In this document: in pieces, positions 23,574-37,415 of the stretch
How positions within the stretch are numbered: position 1 is the stretch's first letter
Layout: each line of letters starts with the position of its first letter
Assembly: GCF_040869045.1 (NCBI RefSeq)
Contig: NC_090321.1
Coordinates: forward strand, 88,704,603-88,768,602
Source of the DNA: Eurosta solidaginis
Taxonomy: Eukaryota > Arthropoda > Insecta > Diptera > Tephritidae
Length of the DNA stretch: 64,000 nucleotides
Direction: 5' to 3'
The notes under the pieces: generated by a model
What the model was told of the DNA's origin: nothing
The model's database searches: none
What the model saw: only the letters and a program-made list of their open reading frames with translations
Made by a program: the position numbers and the translations under genes

Positions 23574-26500
23574 ACTAGCCTTTACCCGCGGCCCCGTCCG
23601 CAAGGAGAAAATAAAATATATGTGCTATTCACGTTAGCCTGCTTATCAAGTTGTCTGTTTAAAAATTTTTTCTGTCAATGTATTTTATTTTTTAATACAG
23701 TAAAAAAAAAGAACTAACTGAGCTGATGGGCACGCTTACATGAATAGTACAATACACTTTTTTCGAATTAAAAAAAATACATTTTGTTTCTAAGTTAAAT
23801 TAATTGATATGACAGGGGTGAAAGAATTACTACTCATAGAACAAAGGAGCTAAAACCAAAAAGAAGTTTTTAAATGAAAGCAGTGTTGCTTTTTCGGGTA
23901 TTTAGTTGGTTAAAATATTACAAAAATTTTAATTATAGTTGTAATAGTTCGTTACAGGATTCATTTAAAAATAGAACGAAAAAGCTGTGATATATTAAAG
24001 ATAAAACATACCGAATTTTAATTACGAATAATTTGCCGTAAATCCACGGCCATGTGTGCTGAATTACCGGTTTCGAAGAGACCTAAAATGATCCCGGAAG
24101 TGTCCCTAAATGACACCAAATAGTCAAGAAATGATGCCGACGGGATCCTGGACAAATCTAGAAAACTATCCAGAAATGATGCAGGAAGGGTCCCAAAATA
24201 ATCCCGAAGTAGTCACGAAAAGTCCCGAAATGACCCTGACGGGATCCCGGACGGATCCCGAAAACCATCCAGATTTGATTCCTGAACGGTCCGCAAATGA
24301 TCCCGATATAGTCCGAAAAAGTCCCGAAAAAACTCTGACGGGATCCCGGACAAATCCCGAAAATCGCCCAGAAATTATCCCGAAAGAGTCCCAAAATGAT
24401 TCCGAAATAGTAGTCACGAAAAAGGCCCGAAATAACCCTGACGGGATCCCGAAAACCATCCAGAAATGACTCTGGAGGGATCCCCAAATGATCCCGGAAA
24501 AGTCCACAAACCATCCAGAATTGATCTCTGAAGGTTCCGCAAATGATCCCGAAATAGTCCCGAAAGTCACGAAAAACTCAGACCCATCCCGAAAATCATG
24601 AAGAAATTATCCTGGAAGGGTCCCAAAATTACCCCGAAATAACTCCGACGGGATCCCGGACAGATCCCGAAAATCATCCAGAACTGAGCTCTGAAACGTC
24701 CGCAAATAATCCAGAAATAGTCCGGAAAAAGTCCCGAAAAAACTCCGTCGGGATCCCGGACAGATCCCGAAAATCACCCAGAAATTATGCCGGAGGGGTC
24801 CCAAAATGATTCCGAAATAGTCACGAAAAAGTCCCGAAATGACCTTGAGGGGATCCCAGACCGATACCGAAAACCATCCAGAATTGATCTCTAAAGGGTC
24901 CGCAATTTATCACAGATAAAGTCGCGAAAAAACTACGAAGGGATCCCGAAAATCATAGAGAAATTATCCCGGAAGGGTCCCAAAATGATCCCGAAATAGT
25001 CCCGAAAAGGCGCGAAATAACCCTGACGGGATCCCGGAAAGGTTCCCAAGTTATCCAAGTTACCCTGACGGTATGCCGGACGGATACTGAAAACCATCTA
25101 GAAAAGTGGCCGGAAGATACCCCAAATGATCCCGAAAAAGTCCTGAAATGATCCAGACGGGATCCCGGACGAATCCCGAAAACTATCCATCTAGGTACCC
25201 CAAATGATCCCGAAATAGTCCCGAAATGACCCCGCCGGGATCACGGGCGGATCCCGAAAAAGTCCTGAAATGACCCCGACGGGATCCCGTACGGATTCCG
25301 AAAATCATACAGAAATGATGAAGGTAGGTACCCAAATGATCCCGAAATAGTCCCGAAATGATCCCGACGGGATCCCGGACGGATCCCGAAAACCAACCAG
25401 AAATGATGCCGGTAGGTACCCCAAATGGTCCCGATATGACCCCGTCGGGATCCCGAACGGATCCCTAAAACTATCCAGAAATGATGCCGGAAAGTTCCCC
25501 AAATAACCCCCTAATAGTCCCGAAATTACGCCGACGGAATCCCGGATGGATCCGGAAACCATCCAGAAATGATGCCGGAGGAGACCCCAAATGATCCCGC
25601 TAAAGTCCCAAAATGACCCCGACAGGGTCCCGGACGGATCCCGTAAACCATCCATAAATGATGCCGGTAGGTACCCCAAATGGTCCCGATATGACCCCGT
25701 CGGGATCCCGAACGGATCCCTAAAACTATCCAGAAATGATGCCGAAAGGGTCCCCAAATGATCCTGTATTAGTCGAGAAAAAGTTCCGAAATGACTCCGA
25801 CGGGATCCCGGACGGATCCCGAAAACCATCTAGAATTGATACCGGAAGGTACCCCAAATGATGCCGAAATAGTCCCGAAATGACATCGACGGTATCCCGG
25901 ACGGATCCCGAAAACCATCTAGAAATGATGCCGGAAGACACCCCAAATGATCCCGCAAAGGTCCCAAAATGACCCCGACAGGATCCCGGGCCGATCCCGA
26001 AAACCATCCAGAAATGATGCCGGAGGAGACCCCAAATGATCCCGCTAAAGTCCCAAAATGACCCCGACAGGGTCCCGGACGGATCCCGTAAACCATCCAG
26101 AAATGATGCCGGAAGAGACCCCAAATGATCTCGCAAAAGTCCCAAAATGACCCCGACAGGATCCCGGACGGATCTCGTAAACCATCCAGAAATGATGCCG
26201 GAAGAGACCCCAAATGATCCCGCAAAAGTCCCAAAATGACCCCGACAGGATCCCGGACGGATCCCGAAAACCATCCAGAAATGATGCCGGGAGAGACCCC
26301 AAATGATCCCGCAAAAGTCCCAAAATGACCCCGACAGGATCCTGGACGGATCCCGTAAACCATCCAGAAATGATGCCGGAAGAGAACCCAAATGATCCCG
26401 CAAAAGGCCCAAAATGACCCCGACAGGATCCCGGACGGATCCCGTAAACCATCCAGAAATGATGACGGAAGAGACCCCAAATGATCCCGCAAAAGTCCCA

Positions 26501-29084
26501 AAATGACCCCGACAGGATCCCGGACGGATCCCGAAAACCATACAGAAATGATGCCGGAAGAGACCCCGAATGATCCTGCAAAAGTCTCAAAATGATCCCG
26601 ACAGGATCCCGGACGGATCCTGTAAACCATCCAGAAATGATGCCGGAAGAGACCCCAAATGATCCCGCAAAAGTCCCAAAATGACCCCGACAGGATCACG
26701 GACGGATCCCGAAAACCATCCAGAAATGATGCCGGAAGAGACCCCAAATTATCCCGCAAAAGTCCCAAAATGACCCCGACAGGATCCCGGACGGATCCCG
26801 AAAACCATCCAGAAATGATGCCGGAATGGACCCCAAATGGTCCCGAAATGACACCAACGGGATCCCGGACAGATAACGAAAACCATCCACAAATGATGCC
26901 GGCAGGTACCCCAAATTATCCCGAAATAGTCCCGAAATGACCCTGACGGGATCGCGGACGGATTCCGAAAACCATCCAGAAATGATGCCGATAGGGTCCC
27001 CAAATGATCCTGTATTAGTCGAGAAAAAATTCCGAAATGACTCCGACGGGATCCCGGAGGGATCCCGAAAACCATCTAGAATTGATAGCGGAAGGTACCC
27101 CAAATGATGCCGAAATAGTCCCGAAATGACATCGACGGGATCCCGGACGGATCCCGAAAACCATCCAGAAATGATGCCGGAGGAGACCCCAAATGATCCC
27201 GCTAAAGTCCCAAATTGACCCCGACAGGGTCCCGGACGGATCCCGAAAACCATCCAGAAATGATGCCGGAAGAGACCCCAAATTATCCCGCAAAAGTCCC
27301 AAAATGACCCCGACAGGGTCCCGGACGGATCCCGTAAACCATCCAGAAATGATGCCGAAAGGTTCCCCAAATTATCCTGTATTAGTCGAGAAAAAGTTCC
27401 GAAATGACCCCGACGGGATCCCGGATGGAAAACCATCTAGAAATGATGCCGGAAGGTACCCCAAATGCTGCCGTAATAGTCCCGAAATGACATCGACGAG
27501 ATCCCGGACGGATCCCGAAAACCATCCAGAAATGATGCCGGTAGAGACCCCAAATGATCCCGCAAAAGTCCCAAAATGACCCCGACAGAATCCCAGACGG
27601 ATCCCGAAAACCATCCAGAAATGATGCCGGAATGGACCCCAAATGGTCCCGAAATGACACCGACGGGATCCCGGACGGATACCGAAAACCATCCAGAAAT
27701 GATGCAGGCAGGTACCCCAAATTATCCCGAAATAGTCCCGAAATGACCCTGACGGGATCGCGGACGGATCTCGAAAACCATGCAGAAATGATGCCGGAAG
27801 ATACCCCTAATGATCCCGAAATAGCCCCGAAATGGTCCCGACGGGATCCCGGACGGATCCCTAAAACCATCCAGGAATGATTACGGAAAAGACCCAAACT
27901 GACCCCGAAAAAGTCCCGTAATGATCCCGGAAACCATCAAGAATTTATCTCTCGAAGGTACGCAAATGATCCCGAAAGTACCCCGACGGGATCCCGGACG
28001 GATCCCGAAAACGATCCAGAAATGATGCCGGAAGGGTCCCCAAATGATCGCGAAATAGTCCCGAAATGATTCCGGAATAGTCCCGAAAATGTCCCAAAAT
28101 AACCCCGACGGGATCCCGGACGGATCCCGAAAACTATACAGAAATGATACCGGAAGGGTCCCAAAATGATCCCGAAATAGTCCCGAAAAAGTCCCGAAAT
28201 TACCCCAGCGTAATCCCGGACCGATCCCGAAAACCATCCACAAATGATCCCGGAGGGTCTCGATATGACCCTTACGGGATTACAAATAAGGTGAAGCTAA
28301 TTATAAAACCATGTTAATAAGGCAGCAGGCGCATTGGAGCGAATAAAAAGTTACATAGAAACATACAGGTAAAGCTAATAAAAGCGTGCTAATAAAAACA
28401 ATTGAAGGAGGGCGGATGGCGGGTGTAGAAGGAGAGAACTACTGATCGTTCCTCCAAAATTGTCTAGATCTCCATCTGTATGTGCCAGATACCAAAAACT
28501 ATTGAAGTAGGAGAAAATTTATATTTAGTTATAACAATTTATAGATTTTACACCAGAGGGGGTGATAAAGGGGGGAGGGGGCGGCGGAGTGTTTCACTGC
28601 TTACTTTGTAAGCCCTCGACTTATTTGACCCCTTATGTCTGTGATATTGGTGAAGGCCAGTATACGTAAAGTTATAATGTGTAAAAATTATTAAAAAGTA
28701 ATTGCTCGAAAGGGTCGTGGGACCCCCACCCCTCTTTCCATGTTCGAAAAAAATTCCGCTAGTAGACTACTGTCTGTGTCCCAAATTTCATCAAAATCCG
28801 TGTAGCCATTCTGGCGTGATTCAGTCGCAAAGACGAAAAAATATAATAATTAAATTATAACTGTTCCTAGGGGGCGGGGCCACGCCCCTTTTGAAAAATA
28901 TATAGCTAGTAGATCCTTCTAGATTATTGGCTATATGTGTGCAAAATTTCATCCAAATCGGTCCAGCCGTTCTTGCGTGATTGAGTCACAAAGACAAACG
29001 TCTGGACAAACATCCAAACATCCAAACATCCAAACATCCAAACATCTAAACATCCAAACATCCAAACTTTCCCATTTATAATAT
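23574..29084 (+). repeat. Macrosatellite unit 3
   Basis: Head 23574-24083, minisatellite 24084-28256, tail 28257-29084. Compared with units 2 and 4, the head lacks 15 bp (TGAAACTACAATTAG) between two AG dinucleotides near 23849. The minisatellite lacks about 720 bp corresponding to 18917-19635 of unit 2; the junction is near 25037. This explains its shorter length. Confidence 0.9.
24084..28256. repeat. Minisatellite of unit 3
   Basis: Same two sub-blocks as in unit 2: irregular (24084 to about 25290) and regular 89 bp repeats (about 25300-27590). Most of it can be laid against unit 2 almost base for base, including private variants such as CCTGGACAAATC near the left end, so the block was copied as a whole rather than built anew. 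Confidence 0.9.
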
Positions 29085-32000
29085 ACTAGCCTTTACCCGC
29101 GGCCCCGTCCGCAAGGAGAAAATAAAATATATGTGCTATTCACGTTAGCCTGCTTATCAAGTTGTCTGTTTAAAAATTTTTTCTGTCAATGTATTTTATT
29201 TTTTAATACAGTAAAAAAAAAAGAACTAACTGAGCTGATGGGCACGCTTACATGAATAGTACAATACACTTTTTTCGAATTAAAAAAAATAAATTCTGTT
29301 TCTAAGTTAAATTAATTGATATGACAGGGGTGAAAGAATTACTATTCATAGAACAAAGGAGTGAAACTACAATTAGCTAAAACCAAAAAGAAGTTTTTAA
29401 ATGAAAGCAGTGTTGCTTTTTCGGGTATTTAGTTGGTTAAAATATTACAAAAATTTTAATTATAGTTGTAATAGTTCGTTACAGGATTCATTTAAAAATA
29501 GAACGAAAAAGCTGTGATATATTAAAGATAAAACATACCGAATTTTAATTACGAATAATTTGCCGTAAATCCACGGCCATGTGTGCTGAATTACCGGTTT
29601 CGAAGAGACCTAAAATGATCCCGGAAGTGTCCCTAAATGACACCAAATAGTCACGAAATGATGCCGGAAGGGTCCCAAAATAATCCCGAAGTAGTCACGA
29701 AAAGTCCCGAAATGACCCTGACGGGATCCCGGACGGATCCCGAAAACCATCCAGATTTGATTCCTGAACGGTCCGCAAATGATCCCGATATAGTCCGAAA
29801 AAGTCCCGAAAAAACTCTGACGGGATCCCGGACAAATCCCGAAAATCGCCCAGAAATTATCCCGAAAGAGTCCCAAAATGATTCCGAAATAGTAGTCACG
29901 AAAAAGGCCCGAAATAACCCTGACGGGATCCCGAAAACCATCCAGAAATGACTCTGGAGGTATCCCCAAATGATCCCGGAAAAGTCCACAAACCATCCAG
30001 AATTGATCTCTGAAGGTTCCGCAAGTGATCCCGAAATAGTCCCGAAAGTCACGAAAAACTCAGACCCATCCCGAAAATCATGAAGAAATTATCCTGGAAG
30101 GGTCCCAAAATTACTCCGAAATAACTCCGACGGGATCCCGGACAGATCCCAAAAATCATCCAGAACTGAGCTCTGAAACGTCCGCAAATAATCCAGAAAT
30201 AGTCCGGAAAAAGTCCCGAAAAAACTCCGTCGGGATCCCGGACAGATCCCGAAAATCACCCAGAAATTATGCCGGATGGGTCCAAAAATGATTCGAAATA
30301 GTCCCGAAAAAGTCCCGAAATGACCTTGAGGGGATCCCAGACCGATACCGAAAACCATCCAGAATTGATCTCTAAAGGGTCCGCAATTTATCCCAGATAA
30401 AGTCGCGAAAAAACTACGAAGGGATCCCGAAGAGATCCCAAAATCATAGAGAAATTATCCCGGAAGGGTCCCAAAATGATCCAGAAATAGTCCCGAAAAG
30501 GCGCGAAATAACCCTGACGGGATCCCGGACGGATCCCGAAAACCACCCAGAAATGATTTTTAAGGGCAACTGACCCCGAAATAGTCGTGAAAAAGTCCCG
30601 AAATTACCCCGACGGGATCCCGAAAACCATCCAGAAATTATCCCTGAAGGATCCCCAAATGATCCAAGAACAGTCTCGAAATTCCCTAACATTTTCCCGA
30701 AAAAGTAAAAAAATAAACCCGACGGGATCTCGGACGGATCCTGAAAACGATCCAGAAATGATGCCGGAAGGGACCCCAAATGATCCCGAAAAATTCCCGA
30801 AATTCCCCCGATGGGATCCCGGACGGATCCCGGATCATCCAGAAATGATGCCGGTTGGTACCCCAATATGATCCCGAAATAGGCCAGAAATGACCCCGTC
30901 GGATCCCCAAAAGTATACAGAAATGATGCTGGAAGGTGAAATGATCCCCTTAAAGAAAGATGAAAAATGAAATGATCCCCTTATAGTTCCGAAATGATCC
31001 TGACGGGATTCCCGACGGATCCCGGAAATTATCCAGAAATGATGCCGGAAAGGTTCCCAAGTTATCCCCAAATAGTCCCGAAATTACCCTCACGGTATCC
31101 CGGACGGATCACGAAAACCATCCGGAAATGATGGCGAAAGGGTCCCCAAATGATCCCGCATTAGTCGCGGGTTCCGAAATGACCCTGACGGGATCCCCGA
31201 AGGATCCCGGAAACTATCCAGAAAGGATGCCGGAAATGTTCCCAAGTTATCCCAAAATAGTCCCGAAATTACCCTGACGGTATCCCGGACGGATACCGAA
31301 AACCATCTAGAAAAGTGGCCGGAAGATACCCCAAATGATCCGGAAAAAGTCCTGAAATGATCCAGACGGGATCCCGGACGAATCCCGAAAACTATCCATC
31401 TAGGTACCCCAAATGATCCCGAAATAGTCCCGAAATGACCCCGCCGGGATCACGGGCGGATCCCGAAAAAGTCCTGAAATGACCCTGACGGGATCCCGTA
31501 CGGATCCCGAAAATCATCCAGAAATGATGAAGGTAGGTACCCAAATGATCCCGAAATAGTCCCGAAATGATCACCGACGGGATCCCGGACGGATCCCGAA
31601 AACCAACCAGAAATGATGCCGGTAGGTACCCCAAATGGTCCCGATATGACCCCGTCGGGATCCCGAACGGATCCCTAAAACTATCCAGAAATGATGCCGG
31701 AAAGGTCCCCAAATAACCCCCTAATAGTCCCGAAATTACGCCGACGGAATCCCGGACGGATCCGGAAACCATCCAGAAATGATGCCGGAGGAGACCCCAA
31801 ATGATCCCGCTAAAGTCCCAAAATGACCCCGACAGGGTCCCGGACGGATCCCGTAAACCATCCAGAAATGATGCCGGTAGGTACCCCAAATGGTCCCGAT
31901 ATGACCCCGTCGGGATCCCGAACGGATCCCTAAAACTATCCAGAAATGATGCCGGAAAGGTCCCCAAATAACCCCCTAATAGTCCCGAAATTACGCCGAC

Positions 32001-35000
32001 GGAATCCCGGACGGATCCGGAAACCATCCAGAAATGATGCCGGAGGAGACCCCAAATGATCCCGCTAAAGTCCCAAAATGACCCCGACAGGGTCCCGGAC
32101 GGATCCCGTAAACCATCCAGAAATGATGCCGGTAGGTACCCCAAATGGTCCCGATATGACTCCGACGGGATCCCGGACGGATCCCGAAAACCATCTAGAA
32201 TTGACACCGGAAGGTACCCCAAATGATACCGAAATAGTCCCGAAATGACATCGACTGCATCCCGGACGGATCCCGAAAACCATCTAGAAATGATGCCGGA
32301 AGAGACCGCAAATGATCCCGCAAAGGTCCCAAAATGACCCCGACAGGATCCCGGACGGATCCCGAAAACCATCCAGAAATGATGCCGGAGGAGACCCCAA
32401 ATGATCCCGCTAAAGTCCCAAAATGAACCCGACAGGGTTCCTTACGGATCCCGTAAACCATCCAGAAATGATGCCGGAAGAGACCCCAAATGATCTCGCA
32501 AAAGTCCCAAAATGACCCCGACAGGATCCCGGACGGATCTCGTAAACCATCCAGAAATGATGCCGGAAGAGACCCCAAATGATCCCGCAAAAGTCCCAAA
32601 ATGACCCCGACAGGATCCCGGACAGATCCCGAAAACCATCCAGAAATGATGCCGGGAGAGACCCTAAATGAGCCCGCAAAAGTCCCAAAATGACCCCGAC
32701 AGGATCCCGGACGGATCCCGTAAACCATCCAGAAATGATGCCGGAAGAGAACCCAAATGATCCCGCAAAAGGCCCAAAATGACCCCGACAGGATCCCGGA
32801 CGGATCCCGTAAACCATCCAGAAATGATGCCGGAAGAGACCTCAAATGATCCCGCAAAAGTCCCAAAATGACCCCGACAGGATCCCGGACGGATCCCGAA
32901 AACCATACAGAAATGATGCCGGAAGAGACCCCAAATGATCCCGCAAAAGTCTCAAAATGACCCCGACAGGATCCCGGACGGATCCTGTAAGCCATCCAGA
33001 AATGATGCCGGAAGAGACCCCAAATGATCCCGCAAAAGTCCCAAAATGACCCCGACAGGATCCTGGACGGATCCCGAAAACCATCCAGAAACGATGCCGG
33101 AAGAGACCCCAAATGATCCCGCAAAAGTCCCAAAATGACCCCGACAGGATCCCGGACGGATCCCGAAAACCATCCAGAAATGATGCCGGAATGGACCCCA
33201 AATGGTCCCGAAATGACACCGACGGGATCCCGGACGGATACCCAAAACCATCCAGAAATGATGCCGGCAGGTACCCCAAATTATCCCGAAATAGTCCCGA
33301 AATGACCCTGACGGGATCGCGGACGGATTCCGTAAACCATCCAGAAATGATGCCGGAAGAGACCCCAAATGATCCCGCAAAAGTCCCAAAATGACTCCGA
33401 CAGGATCCAGGACGGATCCCGTAAACCATCCAGAAATGATGCCGGAAGAGACCCCAAATGATCCCGCAAAAGTGCCAAAATGACCCCGACAGGATCCCGG
33501 ACGGATCCCGTAAACCATCCAGAAATGATGCCGAAAGAGACCCCAAATGATCCCGCAAAAGTCCCAAAATGACCCCGACAGGATCCCGGACGGATCCCGT
33601 ACACCATCCAGAAATGATGCCGGAGGAGACCCCAAATGATCCCGCAAAAGTCTCAAAATGACCCCGACAGGATCCCGGACGGATCCCGAAAACCATCCAG
33701 AAATGATGCTGGAAGATACCCCAAATGATCCCGCAAAAGTCCCAAAATGACCCCGACAAGATCCCGTATGGATCACGTAAACCATCCAGAAATGATGCCG
33801 GAAGAGACCCCAAATGATCCCGAAAAAGTCCCAAAATGACGCCGACGGGATCCCGGACGGATCCCGTAAACCATCTAGTAATGATGCCGAAAGGTTCCCC
33901 AAATGATCCTGTATTAGTCGAGAAAAAGTTCCGAAATGACCCCGACGGGATCCCGGATGGATCCCGAAAACCATCTAGAAATGATGCCGGAAGGTACCCC
34001 AAATGATGCCGTAATAGTCCCGAAATGACATCGGCGGGATCCCGGACGGATCCCGAAAACCATCCAGAAATGATGCCGGAAGAGACCCCAAATGATCCCA
34101 AGACCCCAAACCATCCAGAAACGATGCAGGAATGGACCCCAAATGGTCCCGAAATGACACCGACGGGATCCCGGACGGATCCCGAAAACCATCCAGAAAT
34201 GATGCCGGAAGAGACCCCACATGATCCCGCAAAAGTCCCAAAATGACCCCGACAGGATCCCGGACGGATCCCGAAAACCATCCAGAAATGATGCCGGAAT
34301 GGACCCCAAATGGTCCCGAAATGACACCGACGGGATCCCGGACGGATCCCGTAAACCATCCAGAAATGATGCCGGAAGATACCCCTAATGATCCCGAAAT
34401 AGCCCCGAAATGGTCCCGACGGGATCCTGGACGGATCCCTAAAACCATCCAGGAATGATTACGGAACGGACCCAAACTGACCCCGAAAAAGTCCCGTAAT
34501 GATCCCGGAAACCATCAAGAATTTATCTCTCGAAGGTACGCAAATGATCCCGAAAGTACCCCGACGGGATCCCGGACGGATCCCGAAAACCATCCAGAAA
34601 TGATGCCGGAAGGGTCCCCAAATGATCGCGAAATAGTCCCGAAATGATTCCGGAATAGTCCCGAAAATGTCCCAAAATAACCCCGACGGGATCCCGGACG
34701 GATCCCGAAAACTATACAGAAATGATCCCGGAAGGGTCCCAAAACGATCCCGAAATAGTCCCGAAAAAGTCCCGAAATTACCCCGGCGTAATCCCGGACC
34801 GATCCCGAAAACCATCCAGAAATGATCCCGGAGGGTCTCGATATGACCCTTACGGGATTACAAATAAGGTGAAGCTAATTATATAACCATGTTAATAAGG
34901 CAGCAGGCGCATTGGAGCGAATAAAAAGTTACATAGAAACATACAGGTAAAGCTAATAAAAGCGTGCTAATAAAAACAATTGATGGAGGGCGGATGGCGG

Positions 35001-35635
35001 GAGTAGAGGAGAGGACCACTGATCGTTCCTCCAAAATTGTCTAGATCTCGTTCTGTATGTACCAGATACCAAAAACTATTGATTTAGGAGAAAATTTATA
35101 TTGAGTTATAACAATTTATAGATTTTACACCAGAGGGGTAGATAAAGGGGGGGGGGGGCGGAGGGTATCACTGCTTACTTTGTAAGCCCTCGACTTATGT
35201 GACCCCTTGAGTCTGTGATATTGGTGAAGGCCAGTATACGTAAAGTTATAATGTGTAAAAATTATTGAAAAATAATTTCTCGAAGGGGTCGTGGGACCCC
35301 CACCCCTCTTTCCATATTCGAAAAAAATTTCGCTAGTAGACTACTGTCTGTGTCCCAAATTTCATCATAATCCGTGTAGCCATTCTGGCGTGATTCAGTC
35401 GCAAAGACGAAAAAATATAATAATTAAATTATAACTGTTCATAGGGGGCGGGGACCACGCCCCTTTTCAAAAATATATAGTTAGTAGACCCTTCTAGACT
35501 ATTGGCTATATGTGTGCAAAATTTCATCCAAATCGGTTCAGCCGTTCTTGCGTGATTGAGTCACAAAGACAAACGTCTGGACAAACATCCAAACATCCAA
35601 ACATCTTCACATCCAAACTTTGCCATTTATAATAT
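29085..35635 (+). repeat. Macrosatellite unit 4
   Basis: Head 29085-29610, minisatellite 29611-34835, tail 34836-35635. The head carries the 15 bp present in unit 2 and missing from unit 3. The left end of the minisatellite lacks one repeat present in units 2 and 3. The tail has the most private changes of all tails (for example around 34982-35010 and 35150), as expected at the edge of an array. It joins DINE-like sequence at about 35636. Confidence 0.9.
29611..34835. repeat. Minisatellite of unit 4
   Basis: The longest regular block of the 89 bp repeat (about 31500-34400), with open minus-strand frames of 505, 340, 326 and 312 codons that overlap each other. Several repeats contain local duplications (for example 34076-34130). 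Composition is CpG-rich throughout, in contrast with AT-rich DNA on both sides of the array. Confidence 0.9.
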
Positions 35636-36249
35636 ATATTAGATTAGATATATATATATATATATTAGATTAGATATAGCTCCGATCGAAATGGTTTTTA
35701 CAGGAAATGTTCTATGATATATTAGAATAAATATCACCAAGTTTAACGTTTTTATATTGGAAACTAAGGGAGAAATGGCCAAAAATCTTTCTATCTGAAC
35801 GATCGGTTGTATGGGATATAACTATATATAGCTCCGATCAAAGTGATGTTTTCAGGATATCTTCTGTGATATATTAGAATATATATCACCGAGTTTCACG
35901 TTTATACTTTCTAAATTGCGGCAGGAATGACCAAAATCGTCTTATCTGAACGATCGGTTGTATGGGAGATATATGTTATAGTAGTCCGATCCTACCGGAT
36001 CCGATAAATGTCTAATATAATACAAAAATACATCCTTGTGCCAAATTTCATTGAGATATATCAAAATTTGAGGGACTAGTTTGCGTTCAAACAGACAGAC
36101 GGACGGACGGACAGACGTACATGGCTATATCAACTCAGTTCGTCGCCCTGATCAATTCGGTATACTTAATGGTGAGTCTATCTTCTATATTTCTCTTACA
36201 AACATCGGACCAAAGTTAATATACCATTTCATGTTCATGAAGGTATAAA
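35636..36249 (-). mobile_element. DINE-1/Helentron-like element, end with 152 bp tandem repeats
   Basis: Two full copies and one partial copy of a unit starting TAGCTCCGATC at 35677, 35829 and about 35982 (period about 152 bp), each ending in CGATCGGTTGTATGGGA. Behind them come an ACAGACGGACGGACGG microsatellite (about 36093-36115), ACATGGCTATATCAACTCAG and a terminal GGTATAAAAA. On the reverse strand that terminus resembles the start of INE-1/DINE-1 elements of flies as I remember it. The left half is at 10508-10795, on the other side of the macrosatellite. An AT microsatellite lies at 35636-35676. Confidence 0.65.
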
Positions 36250-37415
36250 AAGTAATCCACTTGGCTAAGCCGATTAATTGTCGAAGACACTTGTGAAAAA
36301 ATATATACTATACAAGCATATATTGTACATGTACATACTACATATGAACATCCGTGTAATGATTTTTTTCATAAAACTGTGAAAGGCACAAATCATTGTA
36401 GGTCACTAATCGGCTATGGCTTTTGCTTTACAAATTGATTGAGGTGAATCATCAATCAACCTATGAGACGCTCTTCTACGTAGAGAATTTCTAAAGAAAA
36501 TGTACAAAATGCTTTTCATCAAAACTTTACATCGTTTGTTGTAAAAGTTTGCAAGTATGTTATTGAACAAAAGCGAAGATATATAAATATAAACGAGTGT
36601 ATGACGGAGTGATTAAAGTAACTCTATCTACAAACATATATACTTATGTACATAATTTGTTGGCCCGATTGCATAAAAGAGCAAGTTTGTTGGGTTTATA
36701 ATTGAACTGAAAATTTAAAAATGAATGCACAAAATGAATAATACCGAAAGAAAAGAGGAAATTTATAAAGCCTAAACAAAATTTTATGACTTTTAAACCA
36801 ACCTTGTAAAAATTCATGTAGAAACTTATGATTGATGGAAAATTTAGTATTTTATAAAAGTCTATTTCGTGAGAAACGTAAACTTTTGCAAGAAGAACTT
36901 TTTACGAACATTTTCAAATCTGTTTTGGATAAGCATGTATTTGTTCGTGTTTCTCTAGTGAAAAGCTCGTTTTAGTCTTGGTTTCAACAATAGGGTTTTG
37001 AAGGCTGTTAAGTTCCGTAACAAGCTTCACGTGAAATGTAGGACATTTCCCCAGCAAGTAAATCGGGAAACTTTCAAAACATAAGGCGCGAAAAGCAAGT
37101 TTATTTCAGCGTGGATTTGAACTCGAAACTCCCACCAAAAGTCCAAAGGCGCAATATAAACAATATAAAATCCGAGAGAAACAGAAGCAGGGGCGGATCC
37201 ACTGGAGGGCTAGAGGCCGAATCCCCCATGGGGATCCAAAAAGTACTTTTCAGTCATTTTTATTTACGCATCTATTTTTAAAACCTTACAATTCAATTCG
37301 AGAATTCAATGTTTTTGTGATAAAAAAAATGTTTAACTCTTATTTTATTTAATTTTTGCAAAATGTATGTATGAATTTAAAACAACTTAAATTGTGTTCC
37401 ACAACCATTCATCCC
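36250..37415. other. AT-rich region without recognisable gene
   Basis: No ORF above 60 codons with motifs, no RNA gene and no repeat shared with other parts of the window. The local sequence is ordinary AT-rich intergenic DNA. Confidence 0.6.

Larger units (their letters stand above)
10796..35635. repeat. Macrosatellite: four head-to-tail units of 5.5-6.6 kb
   Basis: The phrase ACTAGCCTTTACCCGCGGCC starts each unit at 10796, 17443, 23574 and 29085. Each unit ends with a CATCCAAA microsatellite and CCATTTATAATAT. Unit lengths are 6647, 6131, 5511 and about 6551 bp. Full units consist of head (about 515 bp, AT-rich), minisatellite (4-5 kb, CpG-rich, period about 89 bp) and tail (about 0.8 kb). 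Heads and tails of units 2-4 are almost identical; the left edge of unit 1 and the right edge of unit 4 are the most divergent. No transposase, RT or helicase ORF is present, so the unit is non-autonomous or a true satellite. Confidence 0.93.
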
